From Azospirillum tabaci (GTDB lineage: Bacteria; Pseudomonadota; Alphaproteobacteria; Azospirillales; Azospirillaceae): DNA of 64,000 bases. Of this stretch, positions 43,771-51,428 are shown piece by piece. Position 1 is the stretch's first letter, and every line of letters starts with the position of its first letter. The notes under the pieces are model-generated. The model did no database searches. It had not been told where the DNA came from and saw nothing but the letters and a program-made list of their open reading frames with translations. Both the position numbers and the translations under genes were made by a program. The DNA lies in NCBI RefSeq assembly GCF_014596085.1, contig NZ_JACCJY010000013.1, positions 1 to 64,000 on the forward strand, in the 5' to 3' direction.

Positions 43771-44200
43771 CGCATTCTTGTGCAGTTCGGCCTCTTTTGC
43801 CCAAAAAATGCGCTTGCTTAAAAGGTAGGCATTGATCAGCCGCTCGGCATTTGCTTGTGTACTAAGCAGTGTCGGAGCGGCGGGCGGGGTCCATGCGACC
43901 TTTTGTCTCATTTTTTAGAAGAAACCGGTGTTTTTGTTGCGGCGCACGCGATGCGTGGGGTGCGGTGCGGCAACATCGGTGCCGCACGTGATTGTTCGGA
44001 CTCCAATATGACGCCGAATTCATCACAATTTCGAAACTGATATCTCAAGAACGTTGAGGTCGACCCCGGGGGCTTGCGTGAAAACGCAGGCGTTCCAAGG
44101 CTTTGCTCGTCCAGATGGTTCCCAATGTGCGTTTGGCACAGCGTTTGATGGTTGGACGTCTAAAAAAAGATATCCCACCAAACTCACAGAGGTGTTCGGG
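43771..44200. other. intergenic gap between two receptor genes
   Basis: About 430 bases with lower GC than the surroundings and no supportable gene. It contains a perfect inverted repeat GTGCGGCA-N7-TGCCGCAC at 43965-43987 and the sigma54-like promoter at 44134-44149. Short ORFs across it have no domain. Confidence 0.5.
44134..44149 (+). promoter_or_regulatory. sigma54-like promoter of the MCP-tip/Cache gene
   Basis: TGGCAC-N5-TTGAT, the same pattern as at the flagellin promoter (420-435). It would start near 44160, about 40 bases before ATG 44201. Confidence 0.45.
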
Positions 44201-45307
44201 ATGAGTGTGGCCGGAAACGAACTGTTCGAGCTTTCCCGAGGCGTCCTGGACGTCGCCTCCCGGAAGGTGTCCTTGATCGAAGACATCACCCGCCGCACCA
44301 AGATGCTGGCGATGAACGCCCTGATCGAAGCGTCGCGGGCGGGGGATGCCGGGCGCGGATTTGCTGTGGTCGCGAATGAAGTCTCCGAGATCTCCAAGCA
44401 GGTGAACACCATCACCAAGGAGCTGCGGTCGGAGATCGTCTCGCGCGTCGACCATCTGACCACCACCGGCAGCGCCATGGTGCAGGAGATGCACGGGCGG
44501 CGTCTGGCCGACCTGTCGCTGAACATGATCGAGATCATCGACCGGAACCTGTACGAGCGGTCCTGCGACGTGCGCTGGTGGGCGACCGACAGCGCGGTGG
44601 TGGACTGCGCCGCCGACCCGACGGAGGAGAGCCGCCAGCACGCCTCGCACCGGCTGAGCGTCATCCTGGAGTCCTACACCGTCTATCTGGACCTGTGGAT
44701 CGCCGACCTGAAGGGGGAGGTGATCGCCACCGGCCGTCCGGGCCGCTACCCCGGTGCCCGGGGCGCCCGCGTGGGCGACGAGGCGTGGTTCCGCCAGGCT
44801 CTGGCCACGCGCAACGGCGGCGAGTTCACGGTGGGCGACGTGGCGCGCAACGGCCGGCTGGAGGACCGTGTGGTCGCCACCTACGCCACCGCGATCCGGC
44901 GCGGCGGCGAGACGGACGGCGATCCGATCGGCGTGCTGGGCATCTTCTTCGACTGGGAACCGCAGGCCGCCGCCGTCGTCCAGGGCGTTCGGCTGGAGGA
45001 GGAAGAGCGCTCCCGCTCGCGTTGCCTTCTGCTCGACGCGCGGCACCGGGTGATCGCCTCCTCCGACGGGCGGGGCATCCTCAGCGAGACCGTTCAGCTC
45101 CGCCGCAGCGGAGAGAGCATGGGCCATTACGCCGACGCCGCCGGGCGCACCTACGGCTACGCCCTGACGCCGGGCTACGAGACCTACAAGGGGCTGGGCT
45201 GGTACGGGGTGATCGTGCAGGACCCGGACCCGCGCCAGCAGCAGGCGCCCACAACCTCCGGTATGGGTGGGCGCGCGGGAATGAACGGGGCCGGGCTCCA
45301 CGGGTAA
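44201..45307 (+). CDS. soluble protein with MCP signalling tip followed by Cache-like sensor domain
   Basis: 368 residues with an unusual domain order. Residues about 10-75 form a short MCP tip (RTKMLAMNALIEASRAGDAG, then RGFAVVANEVSEISKQVN), which normally lies at the end of receptors. The rest resembles a Cache/PAS-type sensor: CDVRWWATDSAVVDC, YTVYLDLWIADLKGEVIATG, GDEAWFRQALAT, GVLGIFFDWE, and a final YGYALTPGYETYKGLGWYG. No membrane segment or signal peptide is visible, so it is probably cytoplasmic. Start ATG 44201, with AGAGG about 9 bases before. In-frame sequence upstream of 44201 is not conserved-looking. Confidence 0.8.
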   Translation: MSVAGNELFELSRGVLDVASRKVSLIEDITRRTKMLAMNALIEASRAGDAGRGFAVVANEVSEISKQVNTITKELRSEIVSRVDHLTTTGSAMVQEMHGRRLADLSLNMIEIIDRNLYERSCDVRWWATDSAVVDCAADPTEESRQHASHRLSVILESYTVYLDLWIADLKGEVIATGRPGRYPGARGARVGDEAWFRQALATRNGGEFTVGDVARNGRLEDRVVATYATAIRRGGETDGDPIGVLGIFFDWEPQAAAVVQGVRLEEEERSRSRCLLLDARHRVIASSDGRGILSETVQLRRSGESMGHYADAAGRTYGYALTPGYETYKGLGWYGVIVQDPDPRQQQAPTTSGMGGRAGMNGAGLHG

Positions 45308-45386
45308 GGCTGGCATTCGCACCCTGCTCTGGTCATCGCGGCGGGTTTGCTTACACTTCGGGTCCGCCGCGTTGCTGGAGAGTTGC

Positions 45387-46385
45387 ATGTCGTCCACCGC
45401 CCGCCGTCTCTATGTCCGCCGCGATACCTTCCCCATCGCGGGGACCTTCCGCATATCGCGCGGCGCCAAGACCGAGGCCGAGGTCGTGGTCGCCGAGGTG
45501 GTCGAATCCTGCAAGCGGGGCCGTGGGGAGTGCGTGCCCTACGCCCGCTACGGGGAATCGCTGGACGAGACCGTCAAGACGCTGGAGTCCCTGGCCGGGG
45601 CGGTGGCGGACGGGCTGGACCGCGAGCGGCTGCGCACCCTCCTGCCGCCGGGGGCCGCGCGCAACGCGCTGGACTGCGCGCTGTGGGACCTGGAGGCCAA
45701 ACAGGCGGGCAAACCGGCGTGGCGGCTCGCCGGCTTGCCCGACGCGCCGAAGAAACTGACCACCTGCTACACGCTGAGCGTGGACGAGCCCGCGGCCATG
45801 GCCGCCTCCGCCAAGGCGCGGGCGGCGGACCATCCTCTGCTGAAGATGAAGCTCACCGGGGAGGGCGACCTCGACCGCGTGCGTGCGGTGCGCGAGGCCG
45901 CCCCGACCACCCGTCTGATCGTCGACGCCAACGAGGCCTGGACGCTGGAGATGCTCCGCCGCTTCGCCCCGGTGCTGGCCGATCTGGGAGTGGAACTGAT
46001 CGAGCAGCCGCTGCCCGCCGGCGAGGACGAGGCGCTGCGCGGCATCGATTGCCCGGTGCCGCTCGGCGCCGACGAATCCTGCCACGGGCTGGACTCGCTG
46101 GACCGGCTGAAGGGCATCTACCAGGTGGTGAACATCAAGCTGGACAAGACCGGCGGCCTGACCGAGGCGCTGCTGCTGAAGCAGGCGGCGCAGGAATCCG
46201 GCTTCGACATCATGGTCGGTTGCATGGTCGCCACGTCGCTCGCCATGGCGCCGGCCGTCCTGCTGGCCCAGGGGGCGCGCTACGTCGATCTCGACGGGCC
46301 GCTGCTGCTGGCCGAGGACCGCACGCCGGCCCTGCATTACGAGGGTGGAACTCTGTTCCCCCCCGCCCCTGAACTCTGGGGATGA
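45387..46385 (+). CDS. dipeptide epimerase, enolase superfamily (L-Ala-D/L-Glu type)
   Basis: 332-residue enolase-superfamily enzyme of the muconate-lactonising subgroup. Catalytic KxK at about residues 153/155 in LLKMKLTG; metal ligands in IVDANEAW, LIEQPLP and GADESC; second base Lys about 251 in VNIKLDKTGG. This is the pattern of L-Ala-D/L-Glu epimerase (YcjG, DgcA), which handles murein peptides or dipeptides. The exact dipeptide is unknown. GGAGAG precedes ATG 45387. First gene of a three-gene coupled operon. Confidence 0.88.
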   Translation: MSSTARRLYVRRDTFPIAGTFRISRGAKTEAEVVVAEVVESCKRGRGECVPYARYGESLDETVKTLESLAGAVADGLDRERLRTLLPPGAARNALDCALWDLEAKQAGKPAWRLAGLPDAPKKLTTCYTLSVDEPAAMAASAKARAADHPLLKMKLTGEGDLDRVRAVREAAPTTRLIVDANEAWTLEMLRRFAPVLADLGVELIEQPLPAGEDEALRGIDCPVPLGADESCHGLDSLDRLKGIYQVVNIKLDKTGGLTEALLLKQAAQESGFDIMVGCMVATSLAMAPAVLLAQGARYVDLDGPLLLAEDRTPALHYEGGTLFPPAPELWG

Positions 46386-46777
46386 GCGTCCCGGCCGGCA
46401 ACCTGCTGGCGGGCCTGCCGTCCGGTGCCCTGCCGGCCAGATCTTTGCCGGACGAGATTTTCACGACATTGGCGGAAACGGCGTCGTCCGGGACGGTGCG
46501 CATCGAGCGCATCCTGTCCACCGGTCAGGCGTCCCCCGACGGCTTCTGGTACGATCAGGACTGGGACGAGTTCGTGCTCGTCGTCCAGGGCGCCGCAGGG
46601 TTGCAGCTTGAGGGCGAGGCGGAGCGCGCGCTTGGACCCGGCGACTGGGTGATGATCCCCGCCCGGCGGCGGCACCGCGTGGCCTGGACCGATCGTGCCG
46701 CCCCGACCGTCTGGCTGGCGGTGCACATCGGCGAGAAACAACCACCGGACACACCGGGGCAGAGGGAGGGCGAATGA
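46382..46777 (+). CDS. cupin-domain protein
   Basis: 131-residue protein with one cupin barrel. Motif 1 is around DEFVLVVQGAAGLQLEGEAE; motif 2 is GPGDWVMIPARRRHRVAWT, with the conserved Gly-Asp and a His. It lacks the full set of metal-binding histidines in motif 1. Similar to small cupins beside sugar or amino-acid enzymes. Its start overlaps the epimerase stop and its end overlaps the PLP enzyme start (4 bases each). Confidence 0.85.
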   Translation: MSVPAGNLLAGLPSGALPARSLPDEIFTTLAETASSGTVRIERILSTGQASPDGFWYDQDWDEFVLVVQGAAGLQLEGEAERALGPGDWVMIPARRRHRVAWTDRAAPTVWLAVHIGEKQPPDTPGQREGE

Positions 46778-47976
46778 CCATCGACATCGCGCGCGCCCGC
46801 GCGGAGACACCGGGGACCCGGCAGGTCGCCCATTTCAACAACGCTGGGGCCGCCCTGCCGCCGCAGCCGGTGCTGGACGCCGTGACCGCGCATCTGGCGC
46901 TGGAGGCCACCATCGGCGGCTACGAGGCGGCCGAGCACGCCAATGGCCGGCTGGAGGGCGTCTACGACTCCGTGGCCCGCCTGCTCGCCTGCTCGCGGGA
47001 GGAGGTGGCCCTGGCAGAGAACGCGACGGCGGCCTGGGGCATGGCCTTCAACGCGCTGGCCGCCCTGCCGGGGGAGGGCTTCCGGCCCGGCGACCGCATC
47101 CTGACGGCGCGCGCCGAGTACGCGGCGAACCTGATCCCCTTCCTGCAAGCCTCCCGGCGCACCGGCGTGCTGGTCGAGGTGATCCCGAGCGACGAGACCG
47201 GCCAGACCTCCGTCGCGGCGCTGGAGGCGATGATCGGGGAGCCGGGGAAGGGTCCGGTCAAGCTGATCGCCATCACCCACATCCCGACCAACGGCGGCTT
47301 GGTCAACCCGGCGGCCGCCATCGGGCGGGTGGCCCGGCGGCACGGCATCCCCTATCTGCTCGACGCCTGCCAGACGGTGGGGCAGATGCCGGTGGACGTC
47401 GAGGCGCTGGGCTGCGACTTCCTGTCGGCGACCGGGCGCAAGTTCCTGCGCGCGCCGCGGGGCACCGGCTTCCTCTATGTCCGCAAGGACTGGCTCGACC
47501 GCATCGAGCCGCACACGCTCGACCACAGCGGCGCCGCTTTGGCCGGGCCGGACCGCTACACCATGCGCCCCGACGCCCGCCGCTTCGAGCTGTGGGAGAG
47601 CAACACCGCCGCCCGGCTCGGGCTGGGGGTGGCGGTGGATTACGCGCTGTCCTGGGGGCTGGAGGCGATCCGCGACCGCGCCTTCGCTCTGGCCGACACG
47701 CTGCGGCGCCGCTTGGCCGCGCTTCCCGGCGTGACGGTGCGCGATCTCGGGGCCGAGCGCTGCGCCATCGTCACCTTCACGGTGGATGGCCGCGACCCGC
47801 GCGCCATCAAGGCCGCCCTGCGCGGCCAGGGGATCAACCTGTCGGTGTCCTCCGCGCCCTCGACCCCCTTCGATATGGACGCCCGCGGCCTGACCGAGGT
47901 CGTGCGCGCCTCCCCCCACTATTACAACGACGAGGCGGAGGTGGAGCGGCTTCTGGCGGCGGTGAAGGCGCTGTAG
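46774..47976 (+). CDS. class V aminotransferase-fold PLP enzyme
   Basis: 400-residue fold-type I PLP enzyme related to cysteine desulfurases and isopenicillin N epimerase-like proteins. The PLP Lys is about 223 in SATGRKFLRAPRGTGFLYV; the Asp that holds the pyridine N is in YLLDACQTVGQMPVDV. The C-terminal ASPHYYNDEAEVERLL is family-like. Whether it is a desulfurase, C-S lyase or epimerase cannot be told from motifs. Third gene of the coupled operon. Confidence 0.85.
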   Translation: MTIDIARARAETPGTRQVAHFNNAGAALPPQPVLDAVTAHLALEATIGGYEAAEHANGRLEGVYDSVARLLACSREEVALAENATAAWGMAFNALAALPGEGFRPGDRILTARAEYAANLIPFLQASRRTGVLVEVIPSDETGQTSVAALEAMIGEPGKGPVKLIAITHIPTNGGLVNPAAAIGRVARRHGIPYLLDACQTVGQMPVDVEALGCDFLSATGRKFLRAPRGTGFLYVRKDWLDRIEPHTLDHSGAALAGPDRYTMRPDARRFELWESNTAARLGLGVAVDYALSWGLEAIRDRAFALADTLRRRLAALPGVTVRDLGAERCAIVTFTVDGRDPRAIKAALRGQGINLSVSSAPSTPFDMDARGLTEVVRASPHYYNDEAEVERLLAAVKAL

Positions 47977-47979
47977 GCG

Positions 47980-49164
47980 CTACAGCACCGCCTCCACGAC
48001 CTCCGCCACCCCGTCTGCGTAGCGGTCCCAGCTCAGCCCGGCCAGGAAGGCGGCGCCGTTTCGCCCGATGGCTGCGGCGCGGGCACGGTCGGCCCACAGG
48101 CGCTCCAACGCCGCAACGATCTCCTCCACGTCGCTTTCGCCCCAGCCGTCGGTGCCGAAGTCGGTCCGGATGGTGCCCTGCCGGGTCAGCGGGACGCAGG
48201 TGTCCGCCCCGATCAGGTCGAGATGGCCGGTGTTGGCCGACAGGATGGCGGGCACGCCGCAGGCCATGCATTCCATGGCGACAAGGTTGGTCCCGCCCTC
48301 GCCCCGGTTGGGGAACAGGCCGACGTCCACCTCGCGCAGGATGCGGGCCATGTCGGCGTTGGGCACCGGGCCGAGGTCCAACACCTGATCGGCGCGCAAC
48401 CCGTTGGCGGCGGCCCACCCAGCGCCGTCGAACGCGCCGTTCTCGTGGAAGCGCACCGGCGCCACGGCGGGGTTGGCCTCCAGCGAGCGGGCGCTCTCCG
48501 GCCAGGGGTTGTGCCAAGCGGTCAACAGCAGCGCCTCCGGATGGCGCTCGGCGAAGGCGCGGAAACCGAGCAGGGCGAGGTCCTGCCCCTTGCGGAATTC
48601 CGGCTTGCCGCCGGAGAAGACGACGAAGCGGTCCTTGAACCAGCCGACCTTGGGCGCCGGATGGAAGTGGGTGGGATCGACGCCCTGCAGCACCGTGCGC
48701 ACCCGCCCGATGCCCGCGCCGGTCAGCACCCGCTCGACGAAGCTGGACCCGGCGACGATGGCCGCGCAGTGCTCCGCCCGCGCCCGGCCCTCCGCGTCGA
48801 TGGCGGTGTCCTCCAGATAGCAGACGCCGACGGTGGGCTGGCCCTTCAGAGTCACGCCCTCCACGGATCGGCTGCCGACGAGGTTGTTGCCGAGCCCGCG
48901 CAGCACCGGCACCGATACCCCGATCTCCTGCCCCGCATGGGGCGCGATCTGCCGGCAGAGCGTTTCGGACTCGCGGACGAAGCCGGCCATGCGCCGCCAT
49001 TCCAGCGGAGACAGCGCGATGTCTTCCAGCCGCAGCGGCAGCGAGCAGACCGGCACCAGCCGCCCGCTGCGCGTCCAGCTCAGCGCCAGTTGCAACCCGT
49101 TGACGCCCCAACCGCTGTAGCTGGACAGGCCCCATTGGATGACGGTGGGCTGGGCGTTGGGCAT
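47980..49164 (-). CDS. glycosyltransferase, GT4-like
   Basis: 394-residue retaining GT-B glycosyltransferase. The C-terminal nucleotide-sugar part has FVVFSGGKPEFRKGQDLALL, then the family's EGG motif GEGGTNLVAMECMACGVPAI. The N-terminal half is GLSSYSGWGVNGLQLALSWT, and the acceptor is unknown. GGAG precedes ATG 49164. It lies 175 bases downstream of the pterin dehydratase, separated by a repeat element. Not in an evident polysaccharide cluster. Confidence 0.85.
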   Translation of the reverse strand: MPNAQPTVIQWGLSSYSGWGVNGLQLALSWTRSGRLVPVCSLPLRLEDIALSPLEWRRMAGFVRESETLCRQIAPHAGQEIGVSVPVLRGLGNNLVGSRSVEGVTLKGQPTVGVCYLEDTAIDAEGRARAEHCAAIVAGSSFVERVLTGAGIGRVRTVLQGVDPTHFHPAPKVGWFKDRFVVFSGGKPEFRKGQDLALLGFRAFAERHPEALLLTAWHNPWPESARSLEANPAVAPVRFHENGAFDGAGWAAANGLRADQVLDLGPVPNADMARILREVDVGLFPNRGEGGTNLVAMECMACGVPAILSANTGHLDLIGADTCVPLTRQGTIRTDFGTDGWGESDVEEIVAALERLWADRARAAAIGRNGAAFLAGLSWDRYADGVAEVVEAVL

Positions 49165-49194
49165 GGGGCGTGCTCCGGGCTGGCGCGGTGGCGT

Positions 49195-49312
49195 AACCCT
49201 CTCCCCTCTGGGGAGAGGGTGGCCCGAAGGGCCGGTGAGGGGGTGCGCTTGTGCCGGACGTAACGACACGCGCAACCCCCTCACCCTAACCCTCTCCCCG
49301 AAGGCGAGAGGA
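49195..49312. repeat. composite intergenic inverted-repeat element
   Basis: Shares the core GGGAGAGGGTGGCCCGAAGG with the element at 26247. Internal arms: ACCCTCTCCCC / GGGGAGAGGGT and GGTGAGGGGGT / ACCCCCTCACC, both perfect. It fills the gap between the glycosyltransferase and the pterin dehydratase. Confidence 0.7.
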
Positions 49313-49339
49313 GAAAAAGTTGAGGAGAAGGCGAAGAAA

Positions 49340-49741
49340 TCAGCCGTGGCGCGCGGTGGGGGAGACGTCGCCCATGGACTCCGACACCGGGGCGTAGGGT
49401 TCGTCCATCAGCCCCTCGACCTTGGCAGCCATGATGAAGTCGTTCTCGTGCAGACCTTTGATCTTGTGCGTCCAGAAGGTGACGGTGCAATGGCCCCAGC
49501 CATAGAGGATCTCGGCGTGGTGGCCCTCCGCCTCGCACAGGTCGCCGACGCGCATCGCGAAACGCTGCGCCTCGCGGAAGTTGGAGAAGCGGTAGTCGCG
49601 CTCCAGCCGGTCGGGGTCCGGCTTGATCGACCAGCCGGGCACCTGCACCAGATAATTTTCCGCCATGGCGCGGTCCATCGGGGGGATGCCGCCGCGGCAG
49701 GGTTCGCAGCTCTTTCCCGCCAGCTCCTGTTGTGTCGCCAT
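49340..49741 (-). CDS. phhB: 4a-hydroxytetrahydrobiopterin dehydratase
   Basis: 133-residue pterin-4a-carbinolamine dehydratase that recycles the pterin cofactor of aromatic-amino-acid hydroxylases. The pterin-site motif is in EAEGHHAEILYGWGHCTVTF, with the two adjacent His and the following His. The N-terminal 30 residues contain a CEPCRGG pair, found in some bacterial versions. GGAGGG precedes ATG 49741. Divergent from the UDG-like gene. Confidence 0.9.
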   Translation of the reverse strand: MATQQELAGKSCEPCRGGIPPMDRAMAENYLVQVPGWSIKPDPDRLERDYRFSNFREAQRFAMRVGDLCEAEGHHAEILYGWGHCTVTFWTHKIKGLHENDFIMAAKVEGLMDEPYAPVSESMGDVSPTARHG

Positions 49742-49830
49742 CTCGTGCCCTCCGGTGTTGTTGGTTCGAACTCCTCGTTTCGAACAATGCTGGGGCCGAA
49801 GCCTCCCGGCGGCAAGCCTCACGACCAACC

Positions 49831-50436
49831 ATGGACGCGCGCATGACGGACCTGCCCTTCGCCGACTACCAGCAGCCCACGAAGACCGCCGCCGGGCCGC
49901 GCCTCGCCATCGTGGGGGAGGCGCCGGGAGCGGAGGAAGCGCGGCGCGGCGTGCCCTTCGTCGGGCGCAGCGGCCAGCTCCTCGACGAGACGCTGAAGGC
50001 GGCGGGGGTGGAGCGGGCGGAATGCCTCGTCGCCAACGTCTTCCGTTACCAGCCGCCGGGCAACAAGGTGGGGCATTTCTTCGCGTCGCGCACCCGCGCC
50101 AAGAAGGAGGGGCGGGCGCTGGACGAGCGCTGGGGGCCGTTCGGCGCCTCCGACTGGGTGCTGGCGGAGTTTTCCGGCGAGATCGAGCATCTGCAGCGGA
50201 CGCTGGAGGGCTTCGCCCCCCGCGTCATCGTCGCGCTGGGCCGCACGCCGCTGTGGGCGCTGACCGGGCTGAACGGGATCATGCAGCTGCGCGGCACGGT
50301 CCAGCCCTGCCGCCTCGTGCCGGGGGCGGAGGTGGTGGCGACCTTCCACCCCAGCTACATCCTGCGCGGCCAGCTCGCCGAACAGCCGACCTTCCTGGCC
50401 GACTTGACGCTGGCCGCCTCGCGGCTAACGGCCTGA
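49831..50436 (+). CDS. uracil-DNA glycosylase-superfamily protein lacking Fe-S cysteines
   Basis: 201-residue UDG-superfamily protein closest by motif to family 4: VGEAPGAEEARRGVPFVGRSG (quoted part GEAPGAEEARRGVPFVGRSG) and FHPSYILRG. Family-4 enzymes hold a [4Fe-4S] cluster by four cysteines; here the NVVKCRPPNN site reads NVFRYQPPGN and the N-terminal CxxC pair is absent, so no cluster is expected. DNA repair by uracil removal is likely but unproven. Start ATG 49831 or 49843; both have weak ribosome-binding sites. Confidence 0.8.
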   Translation: MDARMTDLPFADYQQPTKTAAGPRLAIVGEAPGAEEARRGVPFVGRSGQLLDETLKAAGVERAECLVANVFRYQPPGNKVGHFFASRTRAKKEGRALDERWGPFGASDWVLAEFSGEIEHLQRTLEGFAPRVIVALGRTPLWALTGLNGIMQLRGTVQPCRLVPGAEVVATFHPSYILRGQLAEQPTFLADLTLAASRLTA

Positions 50437-50443
50437 AACGCCT

Positions 50444-51418
50444 TTATGCCCGCTCGGCGGCCTCCGCCAGACCGAGGAAGGCGGGAAGCTCGTGGGTGAT
50501 GACGTAGGTCGGGATGGGGGCCAGGAAGTCGCGCATCCGCCCCTTCTCCATGAAGCGCTTGCGGAAGCGGGAGTGGGTGAACAGGGGACCCAGCTTCGGC
50601 ACGATGCCGCCCGCGATGTAGATGCCGCCGCGCGCGCCCAGCGTCAAAGCGAGGTTGCCCGCCACGGTGCCGAGCATCGCGCAGAACATCTCCACCGCCT
50701 CGACGCAATGGGGGTTGGTGTTGGCGGTCGCCGCGTCGGACACCTGGGCCGGGGTGAAGGGTTCCGGCTCCTGGTGGTCGAGGACGCACAGCGCCTGATA
50801 GAGGTTGACCAGCCCCGGCCCGGACAGCACCCGCTCCGCCGACACATGGTCGAAGCTCTTGCGGAGCTGGGCCAGCACGGCGCTCTCGCGGTCGCTGACA
50901 GGCGCCATGGTGACGTGGCCGCCCTCCGCGGCCAGCGCGGTCCAGCCCTCGGGGCCGGGCACCAGCCCCGATACGCCCAGCCCGCTGCCCGGCCCGACCA
51001 CGCCGACGACGCGGCCCGGTACCGGCGCTCCCTCGCCTACCTGATGGACGTCGGAGGCGGTAAGGCGGGGCACCGACAGGGCGACGGCGGTGAAGTCGTT
51101 GATGACGACCAGCCGCTCCAGCCCCAGCTTGCCGCGCACCTCGGCCGTGGAGAAGGACCAGCCGCGGTTCGTCATCAGCACCGCGTCGCCGGTCACCGGG
51201 CCAGCGATGGCGAAGGCGCCGCGGCTGGGCCGGGCGTCGTGCGCCACACCGCCCAGATAGGCCAGCGCCGCCGCCTCCAGCGACGGGAAGTCGGCGCAGC
51301 GCAGCACGCGCGAACCATGGATGCCCGCGCCGTCGATCAGGCCGAAGCGGGCGTTGGTGGCGCCGATGTCGGCGACCAGGGTGACGGGGCCGGATGCGGC
51401 ATTGCTGTCTGTGGTCAT
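50444..51418 (-). CDS. glk: glucokinase (Glk, bacterial type)
   Basis: 324-residue ROK-unrelated glucokinase (E. coli Glk type). ATP-phosphate loop LVADIGATNARFGLID; glucose-binding VINDFTAVALSVP and PGSGLGVSGLVPG; AAEGGHVTMAP with the conserved Glu; and ARGGIYIAGGIVPKL. Follows otsA by 10 bases on the same strand, so it is probably cotranscribed, linking glucose phosphorylation to trehalose synthesis. Confidence 0.93.
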   Translation of the reverse strand: MTTDSNAASGPVTLVADIGATNARFGLIDGAGIHGSRVLRCADFPSLEAAALAYLGGVAHDARPSRGAFAIAGPVTGDAVLMTNRGWSFSTAEVRGKLGLERLVVINDFTAVALSVPRLTASDVHQVGEGAPVPGRVVGVVGPGSGLGVSGLVPGPEGWTALAAEGGHVTMAPVSDRESAVLAQLRKSFDHVSAERVLSGPGLVNLYQALCVLDHQEPEPFTPAQVSDAATANTNPHCVEAVEMFCAMLGTVAGNLALTLGARGGIYIAGGIVPKLGPLFTHSRFRKRFMEKGRMRDFLAPIPTYVITHELPAFLGLAEAAERA

Positions 51419-51428
51419 AAAATCAGTT

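Noticed and set aside
43855..44040. A 61-codon open frame in the gap between receptor genes.
   Set aside because: No ribosome-binding site, no domain and unusual codon use.
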